Below are positions 48,035-60,383 of a stretch of 64,000 bases of DNA, piece by piece. The number at the start of each line of letters is the position of its first letter. Position 1 is the stretch's first letter. Position numbers and translations under genes: made by a program. Where the stretch lies: NCBI RefSeq assembly GCF_958450345.1, contig NC_088780.1, positions 60,175,533 to 60,239,532 of the forward strand. Direction: 5' to 3'. The notes beneath the pieces are model-generated. The model made no database searches. It had not been told where the DNA came from and saw only the letters and a list, made by a program, of their open reading frames with translations. The DNA comes from Calliphora vicina. Its lineage: Eukaryota; Arthropoda; Insecta; Diptera; Calliphoridae.

Positions 48035-48640
48035 CTAAAATTTTAGTATACAGTGATATTCATTGAATTATTACAAATAAAATGAACATGCCTAATTAAA
48101 AATTTACTTTCAAATTATTTTCACAAAACCAAAATTAACATTTTCTTAGATATTTTTTTAATGTCCAGTTTTTATTTGATTTGGCCAGCTTTTTAAACCA
48201 TTCAAAAATGATATCTTTTTCAAAGCAACCGAATCATGCTAATTATCCTCTTTCTGATTAATTATTTTTTAAGTAATAAATTATACTAATAAACATTCAA
48301 GGATTAGTATAATACTATGTCTATAAAACATGACCAATTAGTTATTGTATAATAATATGCACAAAAACATTCTTGGATACATTTTTTAAATATTCTATAT
48401 CCCTAAATTTAAATCATCTTGAGAACCTGAAATTCTAAATTTAATTTCTGCAATGGCTCATATTTAAATAAACTCTTCGGAAAATGGAAGAAAACTTTTT
48501 TGAGATATTCTCTTTTCAAGTACTTTTTATATGATATCCTGTTTTGATGAGAACCGGATTTCTAGAAAAAAGCTTAAAAATCTTTAGCTTTTATATTAGA
48601 TAAAATCTGTCAGTTCTAAAGTAAAAAACATTCCCTAGTA
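48035..48640. other. No gene seen
   Basis: AT-rich sequence without supported features. Confidence 0.55.
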
Positions 48641-49139
48641 CAGTAATTTTGACTTACCTGCACAACCAACTTTGCACGATATTTTGTGCAGGTAAGTTAA
48701 AAGTGCAGTTAACATCAGTTAACTTAACTGCTCATTGATGCTGGTAAGTGCATTTAAGTTTACTGCCCAAAAAGCAACTAACGGCAAATAATTTACATGT
48801 TTCGTGATGTTTCCCTTTAAAAATAACGACAAATTTGGTACTTTAACTACTTTTAAAATTATTAAGAAGTTTACAACACAATTTTTTTATTCAAAATCGT
48901 ATTTTTATTATTTTGTTTTGATTTAATTTTATATTAAGCAGCTAAATGAAATTTTTTTCATGAAAACCAGTTATAGCTTCCAAAAGTATTATGCACTTAT
49001 CTTAAATGTGCAGGTATGAACAATGCACTTAAATTAACGAATTTGTATGGAGTTTGATAAATAAATATACAAAACACAAGTTTTGTGCACTTATATGCAA
49101 AATGCTCTTAAGTGAAAGGCAGGTAAGTCAAAACTACTG
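48641..49139. mobile_element. 499 bp mariner/Tc1-like MITE
   Basis: Ends CAGTAATTTTGACTTACCTG and CAGGTAAGTCAAAACTACTG, flanked by TA on both sides. Inside, GTGCAGGTAAG / CTTACCTGCAC and AACTTAACTG words repeat in both orientations. It encodes nothing. Confidence 0.8.
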
Positions 49140-49824
49140 TATAAACATAACATAAAAGGTATCATATCATTACCTTTAAGAAATGGTTTATTTTTGGGAA
49201 CAAATCCAACTTTCTTTAGAGGTTACCCTAGTACACATATGCATAAATTTGCATATAATCTGTATTCACACTACTAGTACATACATACAACGAACTCTTT
49301 ATATTTATATGATGAGCTGCTGGTTATATGACAAAATGACAACAAATGTCACGAATAGAAGAGAAAGAAAAACAGTAGAACAATTCGTATTCAGTCTAGT
49401 CGTCTTACGAGAACTGTAGACAGATGGCTAAATTTTAGCATACAAATTGCTTGTTCATATAGCAAAAAATCTATACAGTCACACATAGCAAAAACTCAAC
49501 CTTATCAAAAACATATTTTTGATAAACATGTAAATATCATCATGTATGTAAGTACCTACAGTGGCGGCCAGCTACTTAGAGCCAGTTTAAGTTCTATTTA
49601 AATACGAAAATGAGTTTCTCAGTGCTTTTTTAAATGATACTTAAATGGCCAACGTTGGCCATTTAAATTCTATTTAAGTTTCATAAACTACCATATGTTT
49701 TTGACAGCTGACTTTTGTTGTTTGGTTTTTATTCACTCTATTCACACGGGGCAACTGGAGCTTCTTTTGCGCATTTTTCTACCAATAATTTTATTGTTTA
49801 ATAAACTTTTATTTCTTAAGCTAG
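49140..49824. other. Non-coding; contains a 26 bp perfect palindrome
   Basis: 49641-49666 is a perfect palindrome centred on AACGTT and flanked by ATTTAAG words. The frame at 49183-49419 lacks context. Confidence 0.5.
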
Positions 49825-50615
49825 GTACTCTGTTCAAAATTTCGTGCGAAATGCTGTCAAACTACATATAAAATATTTGGAATGAAATATATGCGAAATA
49901 ATTTCGCAAAAGCAGAACTCTGTTTTTATTGTGGAAAACATGTGAAATACATCTGGCAACCTTATTTTTCCACACGAAATAACATACGCAGTAGGGTTCT
50001 ATAAGTCGATTGTTCGATTGTTCGAAAAATCGACTATTTCCTGAAAAAAGTCGAAAAGTCGAAATAGACTTTTTGGTCGGAAAAAAGTCGAACAATCGAT
50101 TATGTTATCTCAAAAGTTGATAAAAGTCGAATAGTCGAAAATAGTCGATAAAAGTCGAAAATAGTCGATAAAAGTCGCAAAAAGTCGAATAGTCGATAAA
50201 AGTCGACTTTTTAGATTATTAAAAAAAATACTGCACTTGCATTTTTTATAGTGTATGCTAATATATGTAAATAATAAATAAATAAATGTTTATAAAATAA
50301 AGCTTTTTTCTACACAAAATTCTTACAACATTATTCTAACTATTATCGCCTTGATAAATTTAATTTTTATTGCTAAACATTACAAAAGGCGCATCAATAA
50401 ATGTAGAAACCATGTATTTTTTACAAGAAATGGTAAAAAGTTGAAAAAAGTCGAAAATAGTCGAAAAAAGTCGATTAATTAAAAAGTCGACTTTTTATAA
50501 AACGTAAAAAGTCGAAAAGTCGACTTTTTGTTTCAGCTATTCGAACAGCTAGCTGTCAAACAGCATGTTTTTTCGCGTGAAAAAACATAATTTTTCGCAA
50601 ATATGAACAGAGTAC
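49825..50615. mobile_element. 791 bp element with GTACTCTGTTC ends
   Basis: Ends GTACTCTGTTCA and TGAACAGAGTAC with TAG on both sides (49822-49824, 50616-50618). Inside the ends, both sides carry GCTGTCAAAC and CGCGTGAAA / TTTCGTGCGAAA-type words. The middle is occupied by the GTCGA array. Confidence 0.65.
49993..50545. repeat. GTCGA-dense array, probably a nested TAGGGTT-ended element
   Basis: Begins TAGGGTTCTATAAGTCGATT. More than 20 GTCGA or TCGAC words follow in two clusters (49999-50205 and 50445-50530), often as AGTCGATAAA, separated by AT-rich sequence. The second cluster ends in complementary orientation. No frame. Confidence 0.65.
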
Positions 50616-50746
50616 TAGGCCTTATTGGGCAAAATGTATCAATTTTTGTTTTGGTTGGAAGCAAAACTATCGATAAATTTTTTATATTTAGTAGTGCTAC
50701 CATACTTTTGTCTTATTTAAATAAGACAAATTATGTAGCACTGTAA

Positions 50747-51429
50747 TGCCATGTTTCCACGGCAGTCTGAATTACTTAATTCGGGTTTTGAATTACGATT
50801 GCGAATCAACCTGTTTACACGACAACATTCGTAATTCAGTTTGACATTTATTTATTTCTTCTTCTTGTTTTTTTTTTTCTTCTGTTTACATGTTTTGTTT
50901 TTTTTGTTTATTTTGTTTGTTTGGTGCGAATTTGTAATTTGTCAATGGATAAAAAAGATAAGTAAAAACATAAAATTGTAGCATTATTAATTAAACAAAT
51001 ATAATTTAATTATTATTTTCATTATTAGAAAAAAGAAAAAGTGCAAGCAAGTGGGCAGCGAGCGCGCTTTATTAGAGATGTGGGCTGAAAGAATGGCAGA
51101 GTTGCTACTTCTACAAATGAATTTAACTTTAATCAGACTTTTTATTTCTCTTAATTTATTTATTTAATACAAAAATCTTTTTCTTTATTTTGTTTTGTTA
51201 TGACATTTTTGTTTGGACAGCTGATTTTGATACATAAATAATCGATAAAAATTAGAGATGACAGACATTCGTTCGTAATTCATAAAGTAATTCAAACTGA
51301 ATTACGTACGAACAAGGTAATTCGCACTTGAAATTTTGTAAGGCGAATCATGTAATTCAGTTCGTAATTGGGGGTTGAATGACGAATGAGAGCTTGAATG
51401 ACGAATAATGCCGTCGTGTGAACATGGTA
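50747..51429. mobile_element. 683 bp Harbinger-like element with TAA duplication
   Basis: Ends TGCCATGTTTCCACGGCA and, complemented, TACCATGTTCACACGACG, flanked by TAA (50744-50746, 51430-51432). GTAATTC / GAATTAC words cluster near both ends. A short spliced reading frame lies inside. The 3 bp TWA duplication suggests PIF/Harbinger. Confidence 0.65.
50945..51167 (+). pseudogene. Mini reading frame inside the Harbinger-like element
   Basis: ATG 50945, exon to 50961, GTAAAA donor, TTATTAG acceptor, second exon 51029-51167 (TAA). The joined frame gives about 51 residues: a lysine run, then GSERALLEMWAERMAELL. The LL-W-AE-R spacing recalls the first helix of the Myb/SANT-like DNA-binding proteins that accompany Harbinger transposases. 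This is probably a truncated remnant; family assignment is a weak inference. Confidence 0.3.
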
Positions 51430-51735
51430 TAAAACTGTATTTAAATACAACATAATTTTAAGTAAAAATTAACTAAATACGTATTTAAATAACAAGTCAA
51501 AAACTGGAAATTACAGACAAATATTTGAACTTTTTTATCGGCTGAATTTTAAGTGCGATAGTACCAAATTAAAAGAAGCAAGGGGCATGAAATTTAGTAT
51601 TAATATTTTTAGTTGTTCAAAAACGTTTGGAAAAGTCAGTACAATATATATGTTCAAAGATATCAGGAAATATGATGACCCACCGAAACAAGTGAAACTA
51701 AAAATACGAAATTTGATCTGAATATTTATTTACAA

Positions 51736-51765
51736 CTAGATGACCGTCACGGCTCCGCCTGTTAG
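51736..51765 (-). mobile_element. Helitron-like 3' end, minus orientation
   Basis: On the - strand: GGCGGAGCCGTGACGGTCAT then CTAG|T. This has the GC hairpin and CTAG ending of Helitron 3' termini. The body would lie to the right, but its extent is unclear because copy C starts at 51888. Confidence 0.45.
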
Positions 51766-51887
51766 CTATTTACTAATGTTAGTTCTTCAAGTTTCTCCAA
51801 AAATGTCTCTTATTAATTTTTTTTTAAATATATAATATATATATATTCTATTTAATATATAGAATATATATAGTATATATGTATATA

Positions 51888-54461
51888 TTAGAGTGTCCCT
51901 TAGAATTAAATTTTTTGACATGTTGAAACGGTACCCTATGAAAACTTTCGTAATGACCTAAAATACCACCAAAAAAAATTTAGCTTGTTTTAAGAAGGTC
52001 AACCCGTGCCGACTTTCGATTTAGTTTTTATCTACAAAGGGAAAAAATGCATTTTTTGTCAGTTTTTTTAAAAATTTAGCTATTAAGTAATTACTTTTGC
52101 AATTTAATTTAAAAGAATTGAAATTTGTACGTAATTGTCGTTCTAATGAGATATAAAAGACAAAAATTTTTAAAAAGTTATTAAAAAATCGCCAGGCCAT
52201 TAACTTGTCTCAGGCCACTAGAACAAGAAATGTTGGAACAAAATTAACATATTTTGAGAATTATTAAAACAAAAGTTTATTCTTACTTAAAATATATCCA
52301 TATTTTCTTGTATATGAGTTTTTATCTTCATAGGATACAGTTAACCTATTCGCAGGCATAACCCAAAAAAAAATATTTTTTTAACGGCAGTTTCAAAACT
52401 CCAATTTAAAATGTTTAAAAATTTTGTTAAACAAATTTCAGAATTTTTTGATCATTACATGGGGACTTATTTACAGCATAATAGGAAATAAAAATGTGAA
52501 AAAAATATGTCAATATCTCCTATAGTTTTTCCGTACCTGCCATATAAATTTTGTGATTTTCAAGAAAAACTAATTTTTTGGACATATTTTGGCGAATGAG
52601 CCCAATTACTTACTGTTATTAATTTTAAGTAAAATCTGTTCAGAATATTGTAGTCCAGGTAATTCTAAATATAGTCTGAAAGTTTTCCTAAAATCGGAAA
52701 ACGTTAACCCTTAAATCGTGAAGGTCAAAAGTGAATTTTTTCAATATTTGGAATTTCTAAGGGAATGTGTTTTTCGTGATTTTAAAAGTTCAGGGTCATT
52801 TGGACCCCAAGTGCTCTTAAGGGTTAATTTCCATTTTTGTGCTGTTATTATAAATACTAGACTTCATGTTATATTTTTCTTAAGTTTCATTAAATTCGGC
52901 CCAAAAATATATAACATTTCGCTATCTCTCCATGAAAAATTCCAAATATTGAAACATTTTACTATTGACCCTAAAGATTTAAGGATTAGCGTTTTCCGAT
53001 TTTAGTAAAACATTCAGACTATATTTAAATTGACCTGGACTATAATATTCTGAATTGGTTTTACTAAAAAATCATAACAGTAAGGAAATTCGGCTCATTC
53101 GCCAAAATATGGCCAAAAATTAGTTTTTCTCGAAAATCGTAGAATTTAAATCACAGTTACGGATAAACTATAGGAGGTATTGACATTCTTTTTTCACATT
53201 TTTATTCTCTCTTATGTTGTAAATAAATCCCCATGTGATGATCAAAAAATTCTGAAATTTGTTTAACAAAATTTTTAAAAATTTGAAATTGGAGTTTTGA
53301 ACCTGCGTTAAAAAGAATAATTTTTTTTGGTCATACCTGGGAATAGGTTAACTGTATCCTATATAGCACTTGGTGTTAAAATGACCCCAAACTTCTAAAA
53401 CCATAAAAAAAATTATGATTTTAAAAGTTTGGGGTCATTTTAACCCCAAGTGAAATTAAACGTTAATTTCCATTCTTGTGCTGTTATTATAAACCCTAGA
53501 GTTTGTGTTATATTTTTGTTAAATTTCATCAAAATCGGCCCAAAAATATACAACATTTCGATCATTTCGAAATCTTTCCAAGAGAAATTCCAAATATTGA
53601 AAAATTTTACCTTTGACCTTCACGATTTAAGGGTTAACGTTTTCCGATTTTAGTAAAAGTTTCAGAGTATGTTTACAATTATCTGGACTATAATATTCTC
53701 AATAGGTTTTACTTAAAATTCATAAGAGTAAGGAAATAGTAATACAAATTGCCAAATAATTCGTTTTTCTCGAAAATTTCAAAATTTAATTCGCTGGTAC
53801 GGAAAAGCTATAAGAGATATTTTCATAATTTTTTCACATTTTTATTCCCTGTTATATTCTTAATAAATCCCAATGAGATGATCAAAAAATTCTGAAATTT
53901 GTTTAACAAAATTTTTAAAAATTTTAAAATGGAGTTTTGAAACTGCCGTTAATAAAATTTTATTTTTTTGTTCATACCTAAGAATAGTTTAACGGTATCC
54001 TACGAAGACAAAACCTCATATACAAGTATAAATGGACATATTTTAAGTAAAAATGAGCTTTTATTTTAATATTTATCAAAATATGTTAATTTTGTTCCTA
54101 CATTTCTTGTTCTATTGGCCTAAGACACGTTTATGGCCTGGCGAATTTTTAATAACTTTAACATTTTTTGACCGATTTCTGTTTTTTATGTGTCATTAGA
54201 ACGACAATTACGTACACATTTCGATTCTTTTAAATTAAATTACAAAAGTAATTTTTTAATGGCAAAATTTTTACAAAAACTGAAAAAAATGCATTTTTTC
54301 CCCTTGTAAATGCATCTCAAAACTTCAGAGGGCTTGCGGCACGTCTTAACCCCAACCGATTTACCTAAAATTTTTTCAAGATGATTTTTTTACTAATGTT
54401 CACCAAACTCGGGGGTGAGAATGGCCAAAATCCAACTTTCGTGTATTAAGGGCCACCCTAA
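51888..54461. mobile_element. Giant-palindrome family, copy C, with two axes
   Basis: Starts TTAGAGTGTC and ends CCACCCTAA. It shares most landmarks with copy A (CCTATTCGCAGGCATA, CGTACCTGCCATATAAATTT, GGACCCCAAGTGC). The central GACCCCAAGTG phrase occurs near both 52800 and 53440, and the CGATTTAAGGGTTAACGTTTTCC phrase occurs about three times, so part of an arm is duplicated in inverted order. The frames at 52718-53005 and 53450-53653 are the same arm read twice, not genes. Confidence 0.8.
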
Positions 54462-55842
54462 TATAGATAGATAGATTATATAAAAGTTAGGAAATATGTT
54501 TTATTTTTAAAAAAGTTTGTCATGTTGTAGAAAAAACTTATGTTTTCGTGGTGAATATATGTATGTATATCAATTGACACAGCTGAATAAAACACACTTG
54601 TGTGTTAAAACAGTCCTTTGCATTTATATTTGTGGAAATATTCGAAAAATTTAATGAGAATCCATGGAATATAGCAAAAAATGTTTGTCCCTAATTAGCT
54701 GGCCATCACTGTATATATTAGACAGACTCACAGAAAATTTTTTTTACATACATACATATGTGCTCAAAAACAAAATGTTCTATTATTTTTTACTGAATTT
54801 TAAGTTTTGATTTTCATAATTTTGATAATACAATTTTCGAACTTTAATAAAATAAAAATGATTGAAAATACAGTTTTCGTAATTTAAATTACATTTTAGT
54901 TCTGCTTTGTGTATTCAATTACGAAAAATTTATTTCCAATAACTTTTTTAATTAATGTTCAACCCATATCGAAAATGGTATATTCAATTATTATTATCAA
55001 AATCAAAACTCAAAATCAAAAAAAATATTAGGAAATTGTTTTTGAACACATTATGAAATAATTGAAACGAGTTCAAAATGTGATAAATATTTGAATTGAA
55101 ACAGTTTAGGAAATAGTTTTTTCTGTGTTATAATATGAGATATCAATTAAAACGGCTCTCCAGCGTTACGAACGATTAGCCGAAAATCTAAAAAATGGAA
55201 CATTATAAAACAAACCAAGGTTTATTTCTAGGTCCTAACTAAAACTTTTTTTCCTCTTCATACGAAGAGAATATTTAAAAAGTCCTTATACAATGTATAT
55301 AAATAGCATTAGGGCATTCAAAAAAATCGAGTGATTTTTATTAAATATTCATAAATATAATATTCTAATATCATCATAAAATTGGGTGTCCCGATATTGG
55401 GCTGGACTACCAATCTAAGGTTTGCTGGTTCGCCAGAGACTCTGGATGTATCTGCAGACAAGCAAAACGCTTTGGATTTTGTGTTTGTTTAAAAAAATAT
55501 CAAAAGATAAAATCAAATAAAAAAAAATAATTCAGTAAGTGATCCAGCGATTCTATCAATAATAATTAATTCTATCAAAATATGTGTTCCCTAATAGCCA
55601 CATACACACACTTATTCATAGAAAGATTCATACATACTGTACTGATATTTAATGAACAAACAAACATATGAATAACAAATTAAATGTTTTTTTTTTTTGG
55701 CATATCACATACATATGTAAATAATTTTCTTTTTTGTTTTAGCCGTTGTTATGATAAATTTATTTGTCACATTACCCAGCCATGTTAACAACATGTATTG
55801 CAAAATTATATGCAAAAACTTGATGTATATACGTATGCACTA
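54462..55842. other. No supported gene; small less AT-rich patch
   Basis: 55383-55491 has near-even base use and a 37-codon + strand frame (GWTTNLRFAGSPETLD) ending in TAA. Its context is otherwise empty. GATA repeats lie at 54463-54475. Confidence 0.35.
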
Positions 55843-56174
55843 CACTAAGAGAAATATGACGATCTAAATTTAAGAAAAAAATTCTTTAATGTAGATTGCA
55901 AAATTTATCAAGTTTTAATCTTAAATTATGGTCAGTAGGATTTACGTTCTCAAATTTAAGAATAAATTCTTGATTTGTAGAACGCAGTCTAAAAATCAAG
56001 AACGCAATCTTAATTTTAAGACTGTATTCCTGAATTTAAGAACATATTCTCAAAGTTTAGATTAAATTCTTGATTTTTAAGAAATTTGACAATAATGATT
56101 GCAAAACGCTGACCGAAGTAGACGTGTTTAAAAAAAGTGAACAAAATATTTAATTAATAATAGATAATGAGAAC

Positions 56175-56550
56175 AGAGTGCCACCAAGAAAATTATAAAC
56201 TACACATTCCTCATGCCTAAATTACACATACGAGAAAAAATTACACATGTAAATACATTTTCGTGATTTCAATAGAGAAATTGTCTAAAATTGTCATGAA
56301 TATAAAAGGTTTGCCCCAGTGGACTCTGGGATGTTTGGACCAAATACGATCACTTTATTGTCAATGGACAATTTTCACTTGCGGTGATTTTAATTTAGAA
56401 TTAGATATTAGAGGGGTATTCAGCCAAAATCAGTCAAATATGTCAATCCCAAATACGCTTTTAACAAATATTAATCAATGTCTATTCGGAGATTGTTCCA
56501 TTGGAAATTGTTACATTTATATTAATAATTTAACAATATTTAAAAAATAG
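56175..56550 (+). mobile_element. Fragment related to the 39 kb hAT-like element
   Basis: AGTGCCACCAAG, AATTATAAACTACACAT, ACGAGAAAAAATTACACATG, and further GTCAATGGACAATTTTCACT and GGTGATTTTAATTT follow the same order as 39082-39525. The right end was not found. The 95-codon frame spanning it is derived from repeat sequence. Confidence 0.6.
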
Positions 56551-57599
56551 CACACTGCTTGCTTTCGAATTTTAATTTATTCCTAATTTATATTAAGTGC
56601 TTTGAAATCAGTTTTGTTTTCAGTTTTATGATAAAGTTTTAAGATAAATATTTTTTACTATTTGTTTAAAAATTATAGCTCTGATCATTTTCATTCCCAG
56701 TAAATACTTTACCAGTAAAATCTTGTAACGTTTATATTTTTAAAATTTGTAGTTAGAAATTTGAAATAAAGCTTCCAAAATAGTAAGTCAATTTTATTGT
56801 TTATTATTTAAAACACAAACCAGAAACCAGACAGACAATAGCATAATCACAAAACAGTTCTTATGGGTATAAAAAATAATTAGTAACAATTAGTAAATAA
56901 ATTTTTCTCACACAAATTCCTACGTTCTTGTTTTTTTCTCTTAAGATTGGCTAACGTTACCCCGAAATAACTGCAATTATCGTTACCGATATAATAGTTT
57001 ATACCGTTATCTGTAAATACCGTTACCCTTATTCTATAAACAATTTAATATTATAAAAATACAAATTTTAGATTTTGGGTTATCTTGAAAATTAACGTTT
57101 TTCCAATAACAATTTGTAATAACTTGTAAAAATGTATAGTTATTGAATAGTATTTGTTGTTTTATATTTTTCCATATTGGAATTAAAAGTCTTATATATA
57201 AACTAAAATCTAGTTTCTATTACCAATATTACGCAAACAAAACTATCACAAACGGCGAAATGTCCACCTGGAAAACAAAACATAGCCATTTCCAAATTAC
57301 TTATCGTATTTTTCTTATATATAAATAGACCACACGTTTTTTTGTGGTACACTTTTAAATATGTTATTGTCCACTAATATTATAATACATATAATTACAT
57401 TATACTGAGTAACAAACGAGTACAATAAATATAAATACATTTAGATATATTGGATTTTTATTTATCAACTAAAATAGAGGATATTGCTACTTTCCCTCAT
57501 ATAAATGTACATATTTATTTCAGTCGGTTTTGAAATCTGAACAATCCATAATTCATTCATTCAATTATAGATTTTATTACAAAATTATTATTATTATAG

Positions 57600-57805
57600 C
57601 TTCATCATTCAACAAAAATATCCTAGATACAAGCTCATATCGTTTGCATAAAGAATAAATTGCTGAATTGTGGTCAACAAATCAAATGCAAAGTTCTGAA
57701 ATTGATGAATCAGTTGCAGCTGCTTATAAACTATACTTGAGCAGAGATAGTGCTGATTGGGAGGAAGTTTGTCATAAATGGAAACTCATATACAGTGTGC
57801 TGTAA
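57600..57805 (+). pseudogene. Broken exon inside the CACTAAG-ended element
   Basis: A TTATTATTATAG acceptor is followed by one frame of about 68 codons with a single in-frame TAA (57656-57658) and a final TAA (57803-57805) just before the subterminal array. The composition is protein-like on both sides of the stop (LDTSSYRLHKE, then ESVAAAYKLYLSRDSADWEE). It may be the last exon of the element's former protein. I do not recognise the family. Confidence 0.35.
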
Positions 57806-58424
57806 AAAAACAATCTTAAATTAAGATTTTTAACAAGACTATGTATGTTCTTAAAAACGATCTCAAATCAAGAACTTCGTTAAGATTATATTCTTAAATT
57901 TTGCAAAATTTATTCTTAATTTAAGATTGTAAATAAGAACTCAATCTTAAATACGATCTTAAAATAAGCAATCGTAAAAAAATAAGATTTTATTCTTGAA
58001 TTAAGAATTTTCGCATTTACCAGACTATTAAGATTGAAATGCTTTGATTTTGTACGTAAAATCTTGATTTTAGCACGTTTTTTCCCTTAGTGTATATATG
58101 TATGTATATTTCATGTGTGTTAGAACTTGCAAGTATCTATAAGTACACTACAGTTTTAAAATAGCAATTGTCGATTTTGCACTAGCGTCACTGAGACAGC
58201 GACCAGGGTTATCAGCAAAGGAGGCAATTTTTAATTTGTTCAAAGTTTTTCTTTGAAAAAGTAGCGAAAAATCGTCAAAATATCTGACTTCTGAGCCCAA
58301 AATTTATTTTTGTATATTTTATTGTTATATAATAACCTTCTAAACAAAATAAATAACCCTAAATATAATAAAATGTATTACTGATATTTCACTAGGTGTC
58401 ACTAAAGAAATTTATAATTATGTA

Positions 58425-59248
58425 TGGGGCATTTCATGTCAAGTGAACCAACTTTTGAATCCGATCGGGATGAAATTCTATTTGATAGTAACTCAGACAC
58501 AATTTTTCAATAAGATCGGTCAGGTGTTTTTTCTTATCCATGTATCTTATTATTTGTTGTTCTTAGCAAAATGTGTTCCAAATAGCTTAGATAGCTCTTA
58601 CTTCAATCTTTAAAAAAAAAATATTTAAAAAAAGAAATAAAAAATTTTTAATATTTTTTTTTCCGAAATCAAAAACTTTGTTTACTTTTTTTAAAATAAA
58701 GCTTAGATATTTCCCTTGAAGACATATTTGGTCGCTTAGTGGGATGTTTATCAAAATACATATTTTGTAACGCAAAACATCCAATTTTTTTTTTTTTTGC
58801 AAAACCGAAATTTTTTTCCGCTCAATTTTTTTCTGCTCAAAAGAAAGCTTTTCTTTTATGACCTATTTGGTGGCATAGTGGGATGCAAGTGGGATATCTA
58901 TCAAAATAAATGTTTTAACACAAAAATTGTATGTCTTGAGATACAAAACATTTATTTTGATATATATCCCACTCGCATCCCACTAAGCGACCAACACCAT
59001 CTTAAAGGAATAAACATAAGCTTTCTTTACAGCAAAAAAAAAATTTAAAAAAGGCCCCATTTTAAAAAAGTCAAAAAAGTTTTTGATTTTGCCAAAATGT
59101 CAAATTTTAACCCCCTCTAACTCAGAGAGTTCTCGACCGATCAGATTGTTTCTGAGTTACTATCCAATAGTACAACCTTGGTGCAAATTTCATCCCGATC
59201 GGAAGACATCTTTTTCAAAAGTTGGTTCACTTGACATGAAATGTCGCG
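58425..59248. mobile_element. 824 bp MITE with CATTTCATGTCAAGTGAACC ends
   Basis: Left end GGGGCATTTCATGTCAAGTG and right end CACTTGACATGAAATGTCGC pair through CCAACTTTTGAA, with CGATCGGGATGAAAT further in. TA flanks both sides. A second, inner inverted repeat pairs AGTGGGATGCAAGTGGGATA (58879) with TATCCCACTCGCATCCCACT (58962). No coding capacity. Confidence 0.8.
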
Positions 59249-59250
59249 TA

Positions 59251-60383
59251 TACATCAGCATATAAATTAATATAACACTACGGCATTTTTAACACATGAA
59301 CCACACCGTAAATTCTGGAACTGCGTACTCAGTTTTTGATATCGTGATCGTTTAGTATTTTTAAAGGACTTTAAAATTTCAAATATAATTTGATTTTTAT
59401 ATTATTATTTTTTATAATATGTATTACTAATTATACAAATTCTAAATTTTAAAGACTTTGTAATGAAGTACTATATTCTTTAATTTAGTATTTATATCTA
59501 TATTTTTTTAGATTTTATAAACCTTCAAAAAAACGGTCAGTAAATAAAATCCGGTAATTGGAAAATAATCAATTTTGGCTAAAGTTACACAGCTAAAACT
59601 AGGAAATTTTGGAATGAGAAACTTCTCGTAAGCATCAGTTACATATGCCTTTTTTAGACAAATGGAATGGGAACTTTCAGGGGTATTAAAGGATTAACTT
59701 TGCAGGACATTTTTTATTTTTTTGGTTAAAAGTGGTAAAAAGGTAACGGTATTATTTGTGTAACGGAGAGGGAAGTTTGGCTTATTTTATTGGTATGGTA
59801 TTTTAAATTCTGTAGATTTCAATAAACTTAATAATAGAGATGTCAAGAAAATTCTCTTGCATTTAACATTCATATCTCCATACTAAGGCAAGTGTAAATT
59901 AAAAACTGGAAGAAAGTTTATTACACTGAGTAAATGAGCAAATACATTTTTATTTAAATTTCAGTTATTAGTTTTCGTGAATGATTACAGCCGTTCACAT
60001 TACTTTTGAGATGAATAAATTTACAGTATGATACAGCTGATTAATAAATAAAAAACAACAGCAGATAATTTTGAATTGTGAATATTGATGGATTTTTAAG
60101 GACGAATCAAAAACAAATAGAAGACAGCGAAATGCTGTTTATTAAATAAATTCAGAAAATGTGAGTAGTATAATTGGAACCGATTATGGCCTATTGGCTA
60201 TGATTCTGTAACTGGATTTCTTATGTGTAAATATTTAAAAAAGTTTACTTATAATTCAATAGATGTTACATTTCAAAACTGCACTTTAGTTTATGTTTGC
60301 ATCTCTCTTAATCGACTCAGAAAATATTAAAAAATGTATGTTTATCTGCTTTCTGGTTACTTGGCTCACACCAACTTATATAT
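59251..60383. other. No gene seen; faint DINE-like fragment
   Basis: 59930-59990 (GAGTAAATGAGCAAATACATTTTT then TTTTCGTGAATGATT) repeats text from 25230-25290. The rest is AT-rich. Confidence 0.5.

Larger units (their letters stand above)
55843..58092. mobile_element. 2.25 kb element, CACTAAG ends, TCTTAAATTTAAGA arrays
   Basis: Ends CACTAAGAGAAAT and, complemented, CACTAAGGGAAAAAAC, with TA on both sides (55841-55842, 58093-58094). Subterminal arrays of TCTTAAATTTAAGAA-type words in both orientations occupy about 55863-56090 and 57805-58075. The interior contains a fragment related to the hAT-like element (about 56175-56550) and an exon-like remnant at 57600-57805. It is the longest of the CAC..AG.GAAAA group. 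Confidence 0.8.

Noticed and set aside
52718..53653. Two similar + strand frames ending in VFRF
   Set aside because: They are the same arm of the palindromic element read twice; no homology to a protein and no start or splice context.
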